A stretch of 40,368 bases of DNA from positions 1 through 40,368 of the forward strand of contig JAQSWV010000024.1 of the NCBI GenBank assembly GCA_029266455.1, written 5' to 3'. The DNA comes from Nocardioidaceae bacterium (lineage in GTDB: Bacteria; Actinomycetota; Actinomycetes; Propionibacteriales; Nocardioidaceae). The notes below the pieces were generated by a model. That model searched no databases. It saw nothing but the letters and a program-made list of their open reading frames with translations, and was not told the DNA's origin. A program made the position numbers and the translations under genes. Numbering within the stretch: the stretch's first letter is position 1; each line of letters opens with the position of its first letter. Shown here one piece after another: positions 1-10,282 of this stretch.

Positions 1-97
1 GCTCCAGCTCCAGCTCCAGCCCCAGCCCCAGCCCCAGCCCCAGCCAACGATCCGCGACTTACGCAGGCCAGCGCTCCAGCCCCAGCCCCAGCCCCAG
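1..97. repeat. Hexamer tandem repeats (GCTCCA/GCCCCA)
   Basis: Two short arrays of a 6-bp unit. The first (1-45) has three GCTCCA units followed by GCCCCA units. The second (about 73-97) has one GCTCCA followed by GCCCCA units. Each array runs directly into one copy of the 22-bp element described separately, so array plus element is itself duplicated. The region is non-coding as far as I can see, and the array may extend beyond the left edge of the window. Confidence 0.8.
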
Positions 98-242
98 TCA
101 ACGATCCGCGACTTACGCAGATTCGTCCTTCACTGAAAGCGTCAAGCACATCGCCCGAGCGAGGACACACGTCGACCTGCACAACTCGCGGATCGTCGCC
201 CCAGGGGGGTGGGGGCGGGCCTGCACAACTCGCGGATCGTCG
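45..242. repeat. Four copies of a 22-bp element, two in each orientation
   Basis: Two identical forward copies lie at 45-66 and 99-120; both contain CGATCCGCGACTTACGCAG. Two identical copies in the reverse orientation lie at 177-198 and 221-242; they contain CTGCACAACTCGCGGATCG. The reverse complement of the second type matches the first at 18 of 22 positions. The arrangement is head-to-tail pairs facing each other, downstream of the 2H phosphoesterase gene that ends at 249. It resembles an intergenic repeat family (REP/BIME-like) rather than an operator, but the family is not one I can name. Confidence 0.75.
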
Positions 243-248
243 CCCAGG

Positions 249-815
249 TCACGGTCGTGGCCCCTGTGAGCCCTCCGCGGGCGGGTGCTGCTGGTCCGGG
301 CGGCGCAGCCGCCACTCACGCCGGGCATCGCCGTCCCAGCGGCGGCAGGACACCAGCCGCGCGTCCAGATCCCGTCCGCCGCCGAGCACATCCAGCGCAG
401 CGGGCACCTGCTCGGCGGCCAGCCGACGGGCCAGCGTCACATGCGGCGTCCAGGCCCCCGGAGCGAAGTGCGTGTCGGTGGTCCGGTCCGGGCCAAGCAG
501 ATCCCGCACCGCGGCCTGCAGGTCCAGCAGCGCTCGAGTGGGGACCACGAGGCGCACCAGCACGTACGGCCCCGAGCCGAACAGCGCCGCCGACCCCAAC
601 CGGACGGGAAGCGGGAGCCCACCCACCGCGGAGACCAGTGCGGGCTCGACCGCGGGATCGATCCAGCGCCGCGCGGCCAGCGTGACGTGCGGACGGTTGG
701 ACGCCCCGGTGTGCCGCGCCTGGCTGGGCAGCCCCGCGGCGGCGAGCGCGGCCCACTGGCTCCGGACACCGGCGTCGGCGGTGTCGTCCAGGAGCAGCTC
801 GACCGACTGGGTCAT
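249..815 (-). CDS. 2'-5' RNA ligase family protein (2H phosphoesterase, LigT/CPDase type)
   Basis: 188-residue cytosolic protein with the two HxT motifs that define the 2H phosphoesterase superfamily: RPHVTL (His43/Thr45) and TPHVTLAR (His125/Thr127), about 80 residues apart as expected for the pseudo-symmetric fold. Family members act on 2',5' or cyclic phosphodiester bonds of RNA or nucleotides; the substrate here cannot be told. The ATG at 815 lies 13 bp downstream of the icd stop, so it is probably co-transcribed with icd. The tail after about residue 170 is Pro/Gln/Gly-rich and probably disordered. Confidence 0.88.
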   Translation of the reverse strand: MTQSVELLLDDTADAGVRSQWAALAAAGLPSQARHTGASNRPHVTLAARRWIDPAVEPALVSAVGGLPLPVRLGSAALFGSGPYVLVRLVVPTRALLDLQAAVRDLLGPDRTTDTHFAPGAWTPHVTLARRLAAEQVPAALDVLGGGRDLDARLVSCRRWDGDARREWRLRRPDQQHPPAEGSQGPRP

Positions 816-828
816 CTGCCCCGGCGGC

Positions 829-2046
829 TCAGCCGAGCCGCTTGGTGAGGTTCTCGTCGAGGGTGGCCAGGAACTCCTCGGTGGACTGGAACTCCTGGTC
901 GCCGCCGACCAGCAGCGCCAGGTCCTTGGTCATCGCTCCGCCCTCGACGCTCTTGACCACGACGTCCTCGAGCGTCTCGGCGAACTCGATCACGGCCGGC
1001 GTCTCGTCGAGCTTGCCCCGGTGGGCGAGACCGCGCGTCCACGCGTAGATGGAGGCGATCGGGTTGGTCGACGTCGGCTTGCCCTGCTGGTGCATGCGGA
1101 AGTGCCGGGTGACCGTGCCGTGCGCTGCCTCGGCCTCCACGGTACGACCGTCGGGCGTCATCAGCACCGACGTCATCAGGCCCAGCGAGCCGAATCCCTG
1201 CGCCACCGTGTCGGACTGCACGTCGCCGTCGTAGTTCTTGCAGGCCCAGACATAGCCGCCCTCCCACTTCATCGCGGCGGCGACCATGTCGTCGATGAGG
1301 CGGTGCTCGTACGTCAGCCCCTTGGCCTCGAAGTCGGACTTGAACTCGTTCTCGAACACTTCGGCGAAGATGTCCTTGAACGCGCCGTCGTAGGCCTTGA
1401 GGATCGTGTTCTTGGTCGAGAGGTAGACGGGATACTCGCGCATCAACCCGTACGCGAACGACGCCCGGGCGAAGTCGGCGATGGACTTGTTGAAGTTGTA
1501 CATGCCCATGGCGACACCGCCGTCGGCGCCATAGTTGGCGACGACGTGCTGGATCGGCTCGGACCCGTCCTCGGGCGTGAAGGTGATGGTGAGCTCTCCG
1601 GCACCGGGGACCTTGAAGTTCGTCGCCTTGTACTGGTCGCCGTGGGCGTGCCGGCCGATGATGATCGGCTTGGTCCAGCTCGGCACCAGCCGTGGCACGT
1701 TGCTCATGATGATCGGCTCACGGAACACGACGCCGCCCAGGATGTTGCGGATCGTGCCGTTGGGCGACAGCCACATCTGCTTCAGCCCGAACTCCTCGAC
1801 GCGAGCCTCGTCGGGGGTGATGGTGGCGCACTTGACCCCGACGCCGAGCTCCTTGATGGCGTTGGCGGCGTCCACGGTGACCTGGTCGTCCGTGTCGTCG
1901 CGGGACTCGATGCCGAGGTCGTAGTAGCGCAGGTCGATGTCGAGGTAGGGGTGGATCAGGCGTTCCTTGATGAACTGCCAGATGATCCGCGTCATCTCGT
2001 CACCGTCGAGCTCGACGACGGGGTTCTCCACCTTGATCTTGGCCAT
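829..2046 (-). CDS. icd: NADP-dependent isocitrate dehydrogenase, homodimeric type
   Basis: 405 residues. Converts isocitrate to 2-oxoglutarate and CO2 with NADP+, in the TCA cycle. The sequence follows the eukaryote-like dimeric IDH subfamily throughout. The N-terminus has [14 protein letters not shown], the substrate segment is [17 protein letters not shown], and the metal-binding region reads [18 protein letters not shown]. The NADP-specificity segment is [12 protein letters not shown]. It is not the monomeric type found in Corynebacterium and Streptomyces. The start is supported by GGAGG five bases before the ATG. The 2H phosphoesterase follows after 13 bp on the same strand. Confidence 0.97.
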   Translation of the reverse strand: MAKIKVENPVVELDGDEMTRIIWQFIKERLIHPYLDIDLRYYDLGIESRDDTDDQVTVDAANAIKELGVGVKCATITPDEARVEEFGLKQMWLSPNGTIRNILGGVVFREPIIMSNVPRLVPSWTKPIIIGRHAHGDQYKATNFKVPGAGELTITFTPEDGSEPIQHVVANYGADGGVAMGMYNFNKSIADFARASFAYGLMREYPVYLSTKNTILKAYDGAFKDIFAEVFENEFKSDFEAKGLTYEHRLIDDMVAAAMKWEGGYVWACKNYDGDVQSDTVAQGFGSLGLMTSVLMTPDGRTVEAEAAHGTVTRHFRMHQQGKPTSTNPIASIYAWTRGLAHRGKLDETPAVIEFAETLEDVVVKSVEGGAMTKDLALLVGGDQEFQSTEEFLATLDENLTKRLG

Positions 2047-2167
2047 GCGGCCTCCGCTCGCGATCGGGATGTCGACTCAAGTTATCGAACCTCGGCGGTC
2101 CGGTCCGACCGGTGGTCCAGGGGCCGGCGACCGAACCCGGTCCGTTGTCGACCTCCCGCCCGGGCGC

Positions 2168-3034
2168 TCAGTCCGGCTGACAGGACGAGCACCACCAGAC
2201 GGTGCGGCCGGCCATCGGCTCCGCGCTGATGGGGGTGCCGCAGACCCGGCACGGCTCGCCGGTCCGCCGGAACAGGTAGAACGCGCTGGCACGCGTGGGG
2301 CGGCGGGTTCCCGCTGGCCGGTCGGCGGGCTCGGTCGTGACCTCTGCGCCGCCGCGCTCGACGGCGGCGCCCATGAGCCGAGCCAGGTGGTCCCACAACC
2401 TGCGCCACTCGGGCTCGCCGACGTCGCGGCCGGGACGCTGCGGAGCGATGCCGGCCAGGAACGGTGCCTCGCACCGCCAGATCAGCCCTGCCCCGGCCAC
2501 CACGTCCTGTCGCAGCAGCAGGGTGCCGAGCGGCGCCTTGCTGCGCGACGCCCTGGCGAACCCCTCCATGGGGTCGGCGTCGTCGCGCAGGGGGTCCGGA
2601 CCCAACCGGTCGACCACGACGTCCACACCGGCGGCATCAGCCAGCCGGCAGGTCATCGCGCCCCGCAGGTCCGCGCTCACCGCGTCCTGGCCGCGACCCG
2701 CCGACAGCAGCAGGCGGCGGTTGCCTCCCCCGGCACCGCGCAGCGGGCGACCGGCGACCTGCATGCCGTCGGCGTCGTACCACCGCCAGCCTCCGATGAG
2801 ACCCAGGTGCACGTGCAGCCAGGGCATCGCTCGCCCGGCGGTTGCTCCCCGCGGCACGGAGAACCGCAGGAACAGGTTCTTGCCGTACGCCTCGACGCCG
2901 GTCAGTCTGCGGCCGTCAAGAGCAGCCGCACCCTCCGCGAACCGGCCCTGCGGGCTGGCGGCCCGTACGGTCCGACCCGCAAGCCGGGCGGTGAAGCGAC
3001 GGGCGTCGACGTGGACGATGTGACCCTCGGGCAC
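2168..3034 (-). CDS. Fpg/Nei family DNA glycosylase (endonuclease VIII-like)
   Basis: 288 residues. A bifunctional base-excision repair glycosylase/AP lyase that removes oxidised bases. The N-terminus MPEGH carries the catalytic Pro2 and Glu3. Lys52 (in YGKNLFLRF) is the conserved lysine of the beta-hairpin. A helix-two-turn-helix region is recognisable around [18 protein letters not shown]-terminal zinc finger has Cys262, Cys265, Cys282 and Cys285. It is closest in pattern to actinobacterial Nei-type enzymes rather than MutM, but I would not assign nei1 or nei2. It is divergent from mdh, with only 63 bp between starts. Confidence 0.93.
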   Translation of the reverse strand: MPEGHIVHVDARRFTARLAGRTVRAASPQGRFAEGAAALDGRRLTGVEAYGKNLFLRFSVPRGATAGRAMPWLHVHLGLIGGWRWYDADGMQVAGRPLRGAGGGNRRLLLSAGRGQDAVSADLRGAMTCRLADAAGVDVVVDRLGPDPLRDDADPMEGFARASRSKAPLGTLLLRQDVVAGAGLIWRCEAPFLAGIAPQRPGRDVGEPEWRRLWDHLARLMGAAVERGGAEVTTEPADRPAGTRRPTRASAFYLFRRTGEPCRVCGTPISAEPMAGRTVWWCSSCQPD

Positions 3035-3097
3035 CCGGTGAGCCTATGGGCTAGCGTCGGGCCACCCTGCAGGCGAGAAGTCGAAGGAGACAGCCCC

Positions 3098-4102
3098 GTG
3101 AGCCCAGCCGAGTCCCGTCAGCCCGTCAAGGTCGCCGTCACCGGGGCCGCAGGCCAGATCGGCTACAGCCTGCTGTTCCGCCTCGCCAGCGGTGCGCTGC
3201 TGGGCCCGGACACGCCGATCGAGCTGCGGCTGCTGGAGATCACCCCGGCGCTCAAGGCGCTGGAGGGTGTGGTCATGGAGATCGACGACTGCGCGTTCAC
3301 CACACTGGCCGGCGTCGAGACCGGCGACGACGCCGACCGCGTCTTCGACGGGGTCAACATCGCCCTGCTGGTGGGTGCCCGCCCCCGGAGCAAGGGTATG
3401 GAGCGCGGCGACCTGCTCGAGGCCAACGGCGCCATCTTCACCACCCAGGGGAAGGCGCTCAACGAGAACGCGGCCGACGACGTGCGCGTCCTCGTCACCG
3501 GAAACCCGGCCAACACGAACGCGCTGATCGCCATGCGCAACGCTCCCGACGTCCCCGCCGAGCGCTTCGCCGCGCTCACCCGGCTCGACCACAACCGAGC
3601 GATCGCCCAGCTGGCCGCGCGCACCGGTGCCGCCGTCAGCGACATCACCCACATGACGATCTGGGGCAACCACTCCGCTACGCAGTACCCCGACCTCTTT
3701 CACGCGGCGGTCGGCGGTCGCAACGCCTATGAGCTCGTCGACGACCACGACTGGGTGGAGAACGACTTCATCCCCACCGTGCAGAAGCGGGGCGCGGCGA
3801 TCATCGAGGCGCGCGGCGCGTCGTCCGCGGCATCGGCGGCCAGCGCCACCATCGACTGCACCCGCGACTGGCTCCAGGGTTCGCCCTCGGACGACTGGCT
3901 GTCGATGGCGGTGGCCAGCGACGGCTCGTACGGAGTCCCTGAGGGCCTGATCTCGTCGTTCCCGGTCACGACCGGGAACGGCGAGTGGTCGATCGTGCAG
4001 GGACTGGAGATCGACGACTTCTCGCGGCGCCGGATCGACGCGTCCGTGGCCGAGCTGGCCGAGGAACGGGACGCCGTGCAGGGCATGGGCCTGCTCGGCT
4101 GA
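3098..4102 (+). CDS. mdh: Malate dehydrogenase
   Basis: 334 residues from a GTG start. NAD-dependent malate/oxaloacetate interconversion in the TCA cycle. Visible motifs are the Rossmann GAAGQIGY near the N-terminus, the active-site loop [15 protein letters not shown] with its substrate arginines, [16 protein letters not shown], and the catalytic-His segment [11 protein letters not shown]. The GTG at 3098 is preferred because GAAGGAGA (3083-3090) sits seven bases before it and the N-terminus then matches the family. The same open frame runs far upstream but antisense to the glycosylase and icd; that part is not coding. Confidence 0.96.
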   Translation: MSPAESRQPVKVAVTGAAGQIGYSLLFRLASGALLGPDTPIELRLLEITPALKALEGVVMEIDDCAFTTLAGVETGDDADRVFDGVNIALLVGARPRSKGMERGDLLEANGAIFTTQGKALNENAADDVRVLVTGNPANTNALIAMRNAPDVPAERFAALTRLDHNRAIAQLAARTGAAVSDITHMTIWGNHSATQYPDLFHAAVGGRNAYELVDDHDWVENDFIPTVQKRGAAIIEARGASSAASAASATIDCTRDWLQGSPSDDWLSMAVASDGSYGVPEGLISSFPVTTGNGEWSIVQGLEIDDFSRRRIDASVAELAEERDAVQGMGLLG

Positions 4103-4144
4103 GCCGCTCCGGCGCGCGCCTGGTCCGGCTGCTCGTCAGGGAGC

Positions 4145-5365
4145 TCAGGTCCGCGAGGACCGGTCGAGATACCTGATCGCCAGCCGCCGGACGAGCCGGC
4201 TCCGGTCCATGACGCTCAGTGCCGCCAGCCGGGCCCGCGCCGCCGCCGACCTGGCGGTGCTGGCGATCGTCGAACCCGCGTCAGCAGCGGCCGGCTTGTT
4301 GTTGCGGGACCTCCACCACAGATCGGCGTACGCCTCGACCACGGTGCCGAGGGCGGTCAGGGCAGCGTCGGCGACCTCGTCGGGTGCGGCGGTGTCCGGC
4401 CGGGAGGCCATGCCGACACTGGGAGGAGGAAGCAGGTCCGCCAGGTCTCCGACCACGTGGTACTCGCGGCTTCGCAACACCTCGACCGTGGCGCTCGCGC
4501 GCTCGGTCACCCAGCCACGCTCGTCGTCGGGAAGACTCATCGTTCCCCGCCCACGGTCCTGCAGCGCCGGCCGGACCCCGTTCGCCACGACCCGGGTGTA
4601 CTGACGCTCGTTCAGCCGGTCGCCCAGCGAGGTGTTCAGCCGGCGCAGCACCTCCACCTCGGCCGCACCCATCGACACGTTCCCCCGGTAGTCGCCGATG
4701 GCAAGCCAGCCCGGGTCAAGCCGGGTGGCAGTGGCGAAGCGTTGCACCAGGAGCTCCGGAGGCGACCCCGGCGGGGGGACCGTGACGACGTGGACCCGTC
4801 CGCGGGGAACCTCTCGCTCCCAGATCTCGAGCACGCGTGCGACGTCCTGACGCAGCCAGAAGGCCACGCCGGCGCTGGCGGGCCCCTGCTCCGGATCGCG
4901 GACGGCGGTGGCGTACTCGTCCCACCGCCAGCTCCGGCCCTTGGCCAGCTCCTGCTGCCAGGCACCGACCAGCACCCGTGCGAGGTCGCGGACGGTGACC
5001 ACGACATGCACGGGCGCCGGAGCGAACGCCCGCACCGCCTGCCGCACCTGCCGGGGCCGGGCGAAGGCGAAGAACTCCTCGGACACCACGGCGTGTGAGC
5101 CGCTCCACGCGCGCACCTCCCCCACCAGCGCCTCCCAGGCGCCCACGACCTGCGGCCGCTCGGCGCCGCGGGGACGGCGTCCCATGAGGTCCCAGGCGGC
5201 CAGGTTCTGCGACATCTGCCGGGGGCCGGGCACGAGCACACCGTGCTCGGCCAGCTGTCGGCGACTGTTCCACAGGGTGCTCTGCAGGTACGAGGTGCCG
5301 CTCTTGGGTAAGCCGATGTGAAGAAACACGGCCGCTGCCGGCGCATCGGTGTCGTTCGCATTCAT
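4145..5365 (-). CDS. Sulfotransferase-like protein
   Basis: 406 residues, cytosolic. The N-terminal [15 protein letters not shown] (about residues 14-28) is the 5'-phosphosulfate-binding loop of PAPS-dependent sulfotransferases, preceded by a beta strand. A later stretch, [14 protein letters not shown], resembles the 3'-phosphate-binding region, where an Arg followed by Asp and a downstream Ser are usual. The acceptor is unknown. The C-terminal 60 residues are Ala/Arg-rich helix with no domain I recognise. The ATG at 5365 has GGAG six bases upstream. It starts 29 bp after the DUF3017 gene on the same strand, so it may be the last gene of the folD operon, and it converges with mdh. Confidence 0.82.
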   Translation of the reverse strand: MNANDTDAPAAAVFLHIGLPKSGTSYLQSTLWNSRRQLAEHGVLVPGPRQMSQNLAAWDLMGRRPRGAERPQVVGAWEALVGEVRAWSGSHAVVSEEFFAFARPRQVRQAVRAFAPAPVHVVVTVRDLARVLVGAWQQELAKGRSWRWDEYATAVRDPEQGPASAGVAFWLRQDVARVLEIWEREVPRGRVHVVTVPPPGSPPELLVQRFATATRLDPGWLAIGDYRGNVSMGAAEVEVLRRLNTSLGDRLNERQYTRVVANGVRPALQDRGRGTMSLPDDERGWVTERASATVEVLRSREYHVVGDLADLLPPPSVGMASRPDTAAPDEVADAALTALGTVVEAYADLWWRSRNNKPAAADAGSTIASTARSAAARARLAALSVMDRSRLVRRLAIRYLDRSSRT

Positions 5366-5394
5366 ACGGGCTCCAGGCAGGCTTCTGCGCGAGG

Positions 5395-5694
5395 CTAGGG
5401 AAGGGGCGGTCGGTCGGGTATCAGGTAGGCCAGCACCAGCAGCACGGTGCCCATACCGGTGGTCACGAGGACGTCCGACGTCGCCCGGCGGACCCTCAAC
5501 AGGCCACTGTGACGCTCGGGCAGCACGGTGCGGGCGAGTGCGCCGACCAGAAGGACCGCGCCGAGCATGCCGATGCCGAGGCGCCAGGGACCGAAGGCGA
5601 GGACCGCAAGGCCGAGGACACAGGCCGTGACCTCGAACGCGAAGACGAGGGTGCCTGGCTGCACACGGGTACGACGGGACCGGGTCGGGCTCAT
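5395..5694 (-). CDS. DUF3017 small membrane protein
   Basis: 99 residues with three predicted transmembrane segments (about residues 16-35, 38-55 and 77-92) and a basic N-terminus [10 protein letters not shown]. It matches the actinobacterial DUF3017 family, which typically lies directly downstream of folD. The ATG overlaps the folD stop (ATGA, 5691-5694), so translation is probably coupled to FolD. No catalytic residues are visible and the function is unknown. Confidence 0.88.
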   Translation of the reverse strand: MSPTRSRRTRVQPGTLVFAFEVTACVLGLAVLAFGPWRLGIGMLGAVLLVGALARTVLPERHSGLLRVRRATSDVLVTTGMGTVLLVLAYLIPDRPPLP

Positions 5695-6551
5695 GCCGGG
5701 TCGTCGAGCATCCGCTCCGCGGCCTCGACGACGTTGCTGAGCAGGAGGGCCCGGGTCATCGGCCCGACGCCACCGGGATTCGGTGAGACCCAGCCGGCCA
5801 CCTCCCAGACGTCGGCGGCGACGTCGCCGAGGATGCCGTCGGCTCCCCTGCTGACACCGACGTCGAGGACCGCCGCCCCCGGGCGCACCATCTCGGCGGT
5901 GATGATTCCCGGGACCCCGGCCGCGGCGACCACGATGTCGGCGCGGCGTACCTCGGCGGCCAGGTCGCGCGTCCCGGTGTGGCACAGGGTGACCGTGGCA
6001 TTCTCCGACCTGCGGGTGAGCAGCAGCCCGAGTGACCGGCCGACGGTGACGCCGCGGCCCACGACGCACACCTGGGCGCCGGCGATCTGTACGCCGTGGC
6101 GTCGGAGCAGCTCGACGATGCCGTGCGGGGTGCAGGGCAGCGGAGCGGCCTGGTTGAGCACGAGCCACCCGAGGTTGGTCGGGTGCAGGCCGTCAGCGTC
6201 CTTCGCCGGGTCGATGCGACCCAGCACCGCGTTCTCCTCCATGCCCTTCGGCAGCGGCAGCTGCACGATGTAGCCGGTGCAGGCGGGGTCGGCGTTCAGC
6301 CGATCGATCTCGGCCTCGACCTCGCGCTGCGAGGCCGTGGCGGGCAGGTCCACCCGGATCGACTCGATGCCGACCTCTGCGCAGTCCTTGTGCTTGCCGG
6401 CGACGTACCAGCGGCTGCCGGGGTCATCCCCCACCAGCACGGTGCCGAGCCCCGGTGCCACACCGTGGTCGCGCAGTCGCTTGACCCGCCCGGCGAGCTC
6501 GGACTTGATCGCCGCCGCCGTCGCCTTGCCGTCCAGGGTCGCAGCCGTCAC
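5691..6551 (-). CDS. folD: Bifunctional methylenetetrahydrofolate dehydrogenase/cyclohydrolase
   Basis: 286 residues. Interconverts 5,10-methylene-, methenyl- and 10-formyl-tetrahydrofolate, making the formyl donor used by the PurN and PurH encoded just upstream. Motifs seen are YVAGKHKDC (catalytic Lys), [27 protein letters not shown], the NADP-binding VGRGVTVG, and the C-terminal [10 protein letters not shown] chose the GTG at 6551 because GAGGAT lies about seven bases upstream and the N-terminus ([10 protein letters not shown]) then matches the family. The frame is open further upstream, but that part is Ser/Pro/Arg-rich antisense shadow of purH. Confidence 0.95.
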   Translation of the reverse strand: MTAATLDGKATAAAIKSELAGRVKRLRDHGVAPGLGTVLVGDDPGSRWYVAGKHKDCAEVGIESIRVDLPATASQREVEAEIDRLNADPACTGYIVQLPLPKGMEENAVLGRIDPAKDADGLHPTNLGWLVLNQAAPLPCTPHGIVELLRRHGVQIAGAQVCVVGRGVTVGRSLGLLLTRRSENATVTLCHTGTRDLAAEVRRADIVVAAAGVPGIITAEMVRPGAAVLDVGVSRGADGILGDVAADVWEVAGWVSPNPGGVGPMTRALLLSNVVEAAERMLDDPA

Positions 6552-6615
6552 GGCGGCATCCTCGCACGCCGGCGCCACGCCCACGCCCGCCTCCCGCGCC
6601 GAGTGGCACGGCAGT

Positions 6616-8202
6616 TCAGTGGAAGAAGTGCCGCGCCCCGGTGAGGTACATGGTCGCGCCCGCGGCCTGGGCGGCCGCCACGACCTCGTCATCGCGGACC
6701 GACCCTCCCGGCTGCACGACAGCGCGCACGCCGGCGTCGAGGAGCATGACCAGCCCGTCGGCGAAGGGGAAGAAGGCGTCCGACGCGGCGACGGCTCCGG
6801 CGGCCCGCTCACCGGCGCGGGCGACGGCCAGGCGCGCGGAGTCGACCCGGTTGACCTGGCCCATTCCGACGCCCACCGACGCCCCGCCGGCGGCCAGCAG
6901 GATGGCGTTGGACTTCACCGCCCGGCAGGCGCGCCAGGCGAACGCAAGGTCGGCGAGCGTCTGCTCGTCGGCGGCGGGGCCGCTCACCAGCTGCCACCCC
7001 GCCGGCCGGTCGCCCGCTGCGTCGACGGCGTCACGGTCCTGCATCAGCATGCCGCCGGAGATCCCGCGCAGCTCGGTGCCGCCGCGGCCCGCCGGCGGAA
7101 CGCGCAGCAGCCGCACGCTCTTCCTCCCGGCCAGCAGGTCCACAGCGGGCGGCTCGAAGTCGGGGGCGGCCACCACCTCGGTGAACACCTCGGCGACCTG
7201 CTGAGCCATCGCAGCGGTGACCGGGCGGTTGACCGCGATCACGCCGCCGAAGGCCGACACGGGATCGCACGCGTGCGCCTTGCGGTGTGCCTCGGCGACG
7301 TCGGCACCGACGGCGATCCCGCACGGGTTGGCGTGCTTGACGATGGCGACGGCCGGGTCGTCGAAGTCGTACGCCGTGCGGCGCGCCGCGTCGGCGTCGA
7401 CGAAGTTGTTGTACGACATCTGCTTGCCGTGCAGCTGCTCGGCCTGTGCCAGGCCCGGGTCGGGGACGAACCCCGAGCGGTACAAGGCGGCCCGCTGGTG
7501 CGGGTTCTCGCCGTAGCGCAGCACATCGGCGCGCTGCCAGGTGGCGCCGACCCAGGCCGGCCAGCCGGTGCCGCCCGAGGTGTCGGCCAGCGCGTTGCCC
7601 ATCCAGGAGGCCACGTGCACGTCGTAGGTCGCCGTGTGCGCGAACGCCTCCGCTGCCAGCAGCTGCCGCTCGGACAGGGTGAGCCCGCCCGCGCGCACGG
7701 AGCCCAGCACGGCCAGGTAGCGCTCGGGGGAGACCACCACGGCGACACTGGGGTGGTTCTTGGCGGCCGCTCGGACCATCGCCGGCCCACCGATGTCGAT
7801 CTGCTCGACGCACCCGTCCGCGGACGCCCCCGACAACACTGTCTCGGTGAACGGGTAGAGGTTGCTCACCACCAGGTCGAACGCCTCGATGCCGAGCTCT
7901 GCCAGCTGGTCGCGGTGCGAGTCGAGGCGGAGATCCGCGAGTATCCCCGCGTGCACGCCGGGGTGCAGCGTCTTGACGCGCCCGTCCAGGCACTCGGGGA
8001 ACCCGGTCAGCTCCTCGACCGATGTGACGGGGACGCCTGCCTCGGCGATGCGCGCAGCGGTCGACCCGGTCGAGACCAGCGCCACACCGGCCTCGTGCAG
8101 ACCGACGGCGAGAGCCTCCAGACCGGTCTTGTCGTACACCGACAGCAGCGCCCGGCGTACGGTCCGGCGCCCCTGGTCCGGTGCTGTCCGTCCTGGGCTC
8201 AT
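6616..8202 (-). CDS. purH: Bifunctional AICAR formyltransferase / IMP cyclohydrolase
   Basis: 528 residues. Catalyses the last two steps of de novo purine synthesis, AICAR to FAICAR to IMP. The N-terminal MGS-like IMP cyclohydrolase domain shows [31 protein letters not shown] and SNLYPF. The C-terminal transformylase shows [16 protein letters not shown] with the catalytic Lys-His, and DAFFPFADG. The ATG at 8202 overlaps the purN stop (ATGA), which fixes the start and implies translational coupling; an in-frame start 33 bp upstream would lie inside purN. Confidence 0.97.
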   Translation of the reverse strand: MSPGRTAPDQGRRTVRRALLSVYDKTGLEALAVGLHEAGVALVSTGSTAARIAEAGVPVTSVEELTGFPECLDGRVKTLHPGVHAGILADLRLDSHRDQLAELGIEAFDLVVSNLYPFTETVLSGASADGCVEQIDIGGPAMVRAAAKNHPSVAVVVSPERYLAVLGSVRAGGLTLSERQLLAAEAFAHTATYDVHVASWMGNALADTSGGTGWPAWVGATWQRADVLRYGENPHQRAALYRSGFVPDPGLAQAEQLHGKQMSYNNFVDADAARRTAYDFDDPAVAIVKHANPCGIAVGADVAEAHRKAHACDPVSAFGGVIAVNRPVTAAMAQQVAEVFTEVVAAPDFEPPAVDLLAGRKSVRLLRVPPAGRGGTELRGISGGMLMQDRDAVDAAGDRPAGWQLVSGPAADEQTLADLAFAWRACRAVKSNAILLAAGGASVGVGMGQVNRVDSARLAVARAGERAAGAVAASDAFFPFADGLVMLLDAGVRAVVQPGGSVRDDEVVAAAQAAGATMYLTGARHFFH

Positions 8203-8840
8203 GGGATCGTGACCTTTCGTCCGTCGATGGTCCACCCTTGGCGGACCATGCGCCCCACCTGCTCGACCAGCTGTCGCTGCTCGGCGGCCTTGATGCGCTC
8301 GGTCAGCCGCTGCTCGTCATCGTCGTCGTGCACCGGCACGGCGACCTGGGCCACGATGGCCCCGGTGTCCACCCCGCGGTCGACGACGAACAGGGTCGCG
8401 CCGGCGACCTTGACGCCGTGCGCCAGGGCGTCGCGCGGCCCGTGGATGCCCGGGAACGACGGCAGCAGCGCGTTGTGTGTGTTGACGTAGATCCCGCCGA
8501 ACCGGTCGAGGAAGTGCTGCCCGACCAGCTTGAGGAAGCCCGCCGACACGACCAGGTCCGGCCGGTACGACGCCACCTGCTCGGTGAGGGCGGCGTCCCA
8601 GGCGGACCGGTCGGCGAAGGCTCCGAGCGGGACGCAGAACGTCGGCACCCCCGCCCGTTCGGCCCGCCGCACGCCGGTCGTCCCCTCCCGGTCGGCACCC
8701 ACCGCCACCACCCGGGCGCCGTACGACGAGTCCTGCGACGCGTCGAGCAGCGCCTGCAGGTTGGTGCCCGAGCCCGAGACCAGCACCACCAGGCGCGCGG
8801 GGTCGCCGGACTCGGCCAGCGGACCGTACGACTCGGGCAC
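8199..8840 (-). CDS. purN: Phosphoribosylglycinamide formyltransferase
   Basis: 213 residues from a GTG. Transfers formyl from 10-formyl-THF to GAR in purine synthesis. Motifs seen are [16 protein letters not shown] (phosphate binding), the active-site [12 protein letters not shown] with catalytic Asn and His, and [11 protein letters not shown] with the catalytic Asp. The usual Pro after the His is Asn here; that residue is not catalytic. It follows the DUF6350 gene after 10 bp and overlaps purH by 4 bp, so DUF6350-purN-purH looks like one transcript. Confidence 0.96.
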   Translation of the reverse strand: MPESYGPLAESGDPARLVVLVSGSGTNLQALLDASQDSSYGARVVAVGADREGTTGVRRAERAGVPTFCVPLGAFADRSAWDAALTEQVASYRPDLVVSAGFLKLVGQHFLDRFGGIYVNTHNALLPSFPGIHGPRDALAHGVKVAGATLFVVDRGVDTGAIVAQVAVPVHDDDDEQRLTERIKAAEQRQLVEQVGRMVRQGWTIDGRKVTIP

Positions 8841-8850
8841 CCGGCAGACC

Positions 8851-10131
8851 CTAGCGATGCCTCCACGGCAGCCGCGCCCAACCGGGCCAGGCCGGCCGAC
8901 CGGGCAGCCGGAGGCGCCCGGGGAGCAGTGCCAGCCGGTCTCCGAGGACGCGGACGGCGCAGGCGCCGAGCAGACCGCCGAGGGCCAGGGTGAGGACGGC
9001 GACCACCGCGGCCGAGGGAAAGGGCCCGACCTCGCTCATGCGCCCCGGCCCGATGGCACCCCCGGCCAGCATCATCGCCAGCCCCAGCGCCGCCCCGGCC
9101 AGCGCTCCGGCGGCGGCTCCGGTCAACGCGCTCGTCCGCCACCGGGCACCGGGCGTGCGCCGCTCGGCCGCGGCGCCCGCGACAGCACCCGCAGCCAGCG
9201 GCAGCACCAGCAGGAGCAGCAGGACCGCGGGCTGCTCGCCCGGGCCGGGCAGCGCGGCGAGCGGCGGGTAGGCCGGCAGCGGGCCGAGCACGACCGTGGA
9301 CGGCGAGACCTGGCTGCCCGCGCCGACCTCGAACCCAGGACCCAGCAGGTACGCCGCGGCCCACAGCACCGCGTTGGGCAGGTACAGCAGGCTCGCACCG
9401 GCGAGCAGCACGGCTCCGACCAGGCCCGGCGCGAGCCGCCCACCCAACGCCCACACGTCCGGCGCGTGCACCACCAGCGTGGCCAGCACGATCAGCGCCG
9501 ACAGCCCCAGCATGGTGACCAGGCCGGTCACCGCACCACGGGCAGCGGCAGCGACCCACACAGGCGTCCTCTCGGCGGCACGCGCCAGCAGGCCGCGGGC
9601 GGACACCGTCGCCGCGGCGAGTCCGAGCGCGACCAGGAGGCCCGCGAGCACACCCGCGCGCAGGGGGCCGACCGCGGCGCCGGACGGTACCGCCACCAGC
9701 GCGAGCCCGGCGGCGAGCGCGGCGTAGGTCAACCCGGCCACGGCGACCGCGGCGGCGGTGCCGATCCGGCCCGCCGCCGCGGACGCGTCGAGGGCCCACC
9801 TGCCGGCCCAGCGGCTCAGCAGCACCACGAGCGGCGGGACACCGAGCGGCACCAGGCCGAGCTGCACCGGGCCGATCCCCGGCGGCGTCCCGTGCCCGGT
9901 CAGCCAGACCGCGACCCCGACCTCCGCGGCACCGCCGACGGTGCCACCGGAGGAGGCCAACCAGCCGATGACCGCAAGGGCTACCGCGGCGACGAGGCCA
10001 CAGGCCGCAACCGCCAGTGCGGCGAGCAGCGCCGACACGACGAGTGGTCGCGCCGGTCCGTGACGGGACGCGGAGCCGCCGCCCCAGGACTGCAGGCTCG
10101 ACGGTCGCGGACGCTGGGTGACGGCAGACAT
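8851..10131 (-). CDS. DUF6350 polytopic membrane protein (PerM-like)
   Basis: About 426 residues with roughly ten hydrophobic segments, Ala/Leu/Val/Gly-rich. The family and its position just upstream of purN-purH correspond to mycobacterial PerM, a membrane protein linked to cell division and persistence; the name is by context and composition, since these proteins diverge quickly. The ATG at 10131 is preferred over the in-frame GTG nine bases upstream (10140) because a GAGAG lies 8-12 bases before the ATG. It is divergent from the gene at 10283, leaving about 150 bp for two promoters. Confidence 0.85.
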   Translation of the reverse strand: MSAVTQRPRPSSLQSWGGGSASRHGPARPLVVSALLAALAVAACGLVAAVALAVIGWLASSGGTVGGAAEVGVAVWLTGHGTPPGIGPVQLGLVPLGVPPLVVLLSRWAGRWALDASAAAGRIGTAAAVAVAGLTYAALAAGLALVAVPSGAAVGPLRAGVLAGLLVALGLAAATVSARGLLARAAERTPVWVAAAARGAVTGLVTMLGLSALIVLATLVVHAPDVWALGGRLAPGLVGAVLLAGASLLYLPNAVLWAAAYLLGPGFEVGAGSQVSPSTVVLGPLPAYPPLAALPGPGEQPAVLLLLLVLPLAAGAVAGAAAERRTPGARWRTSALTGAAAGALAGAALGLAMMLAGGAIGPGRMSEVGPFPSAAVVAVLTLALGGLLGACAVRVLGDRLALLPGRLRLPGRPAWPGWARLPWRHR

Positions 10132-10282
10132 CCGTCCCACTCTCGACCAGTGGGCTCAGCCGCCGGGTCGCGACACGCGCATCCGGTCGCGTACCGTCGA
10201 GGCGGCCCGCGACGGCCGACCCCCGGACAGACCCCGACCGGACCAGAGCGATCGCCCCTGCCCCCGACGAGGTGCTCACCTG

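Noticed and set aside
1-242. CRISPR-like appearance of spaced repeats
   Set aside because: Only two copies per orientation, spacers not of uniform length, hexamer arrays between them, and no cas genes in the window.
472-2229. Long plus-strand open frame (585 codons) antisense to icd
   Set aside because: It is the GC-rich mirror of icd; composition is low-complexity Val/Asp/Gly/His and it has no recognisable domain, while the opposite strand encodes a full isocitrate dehydrogenase.
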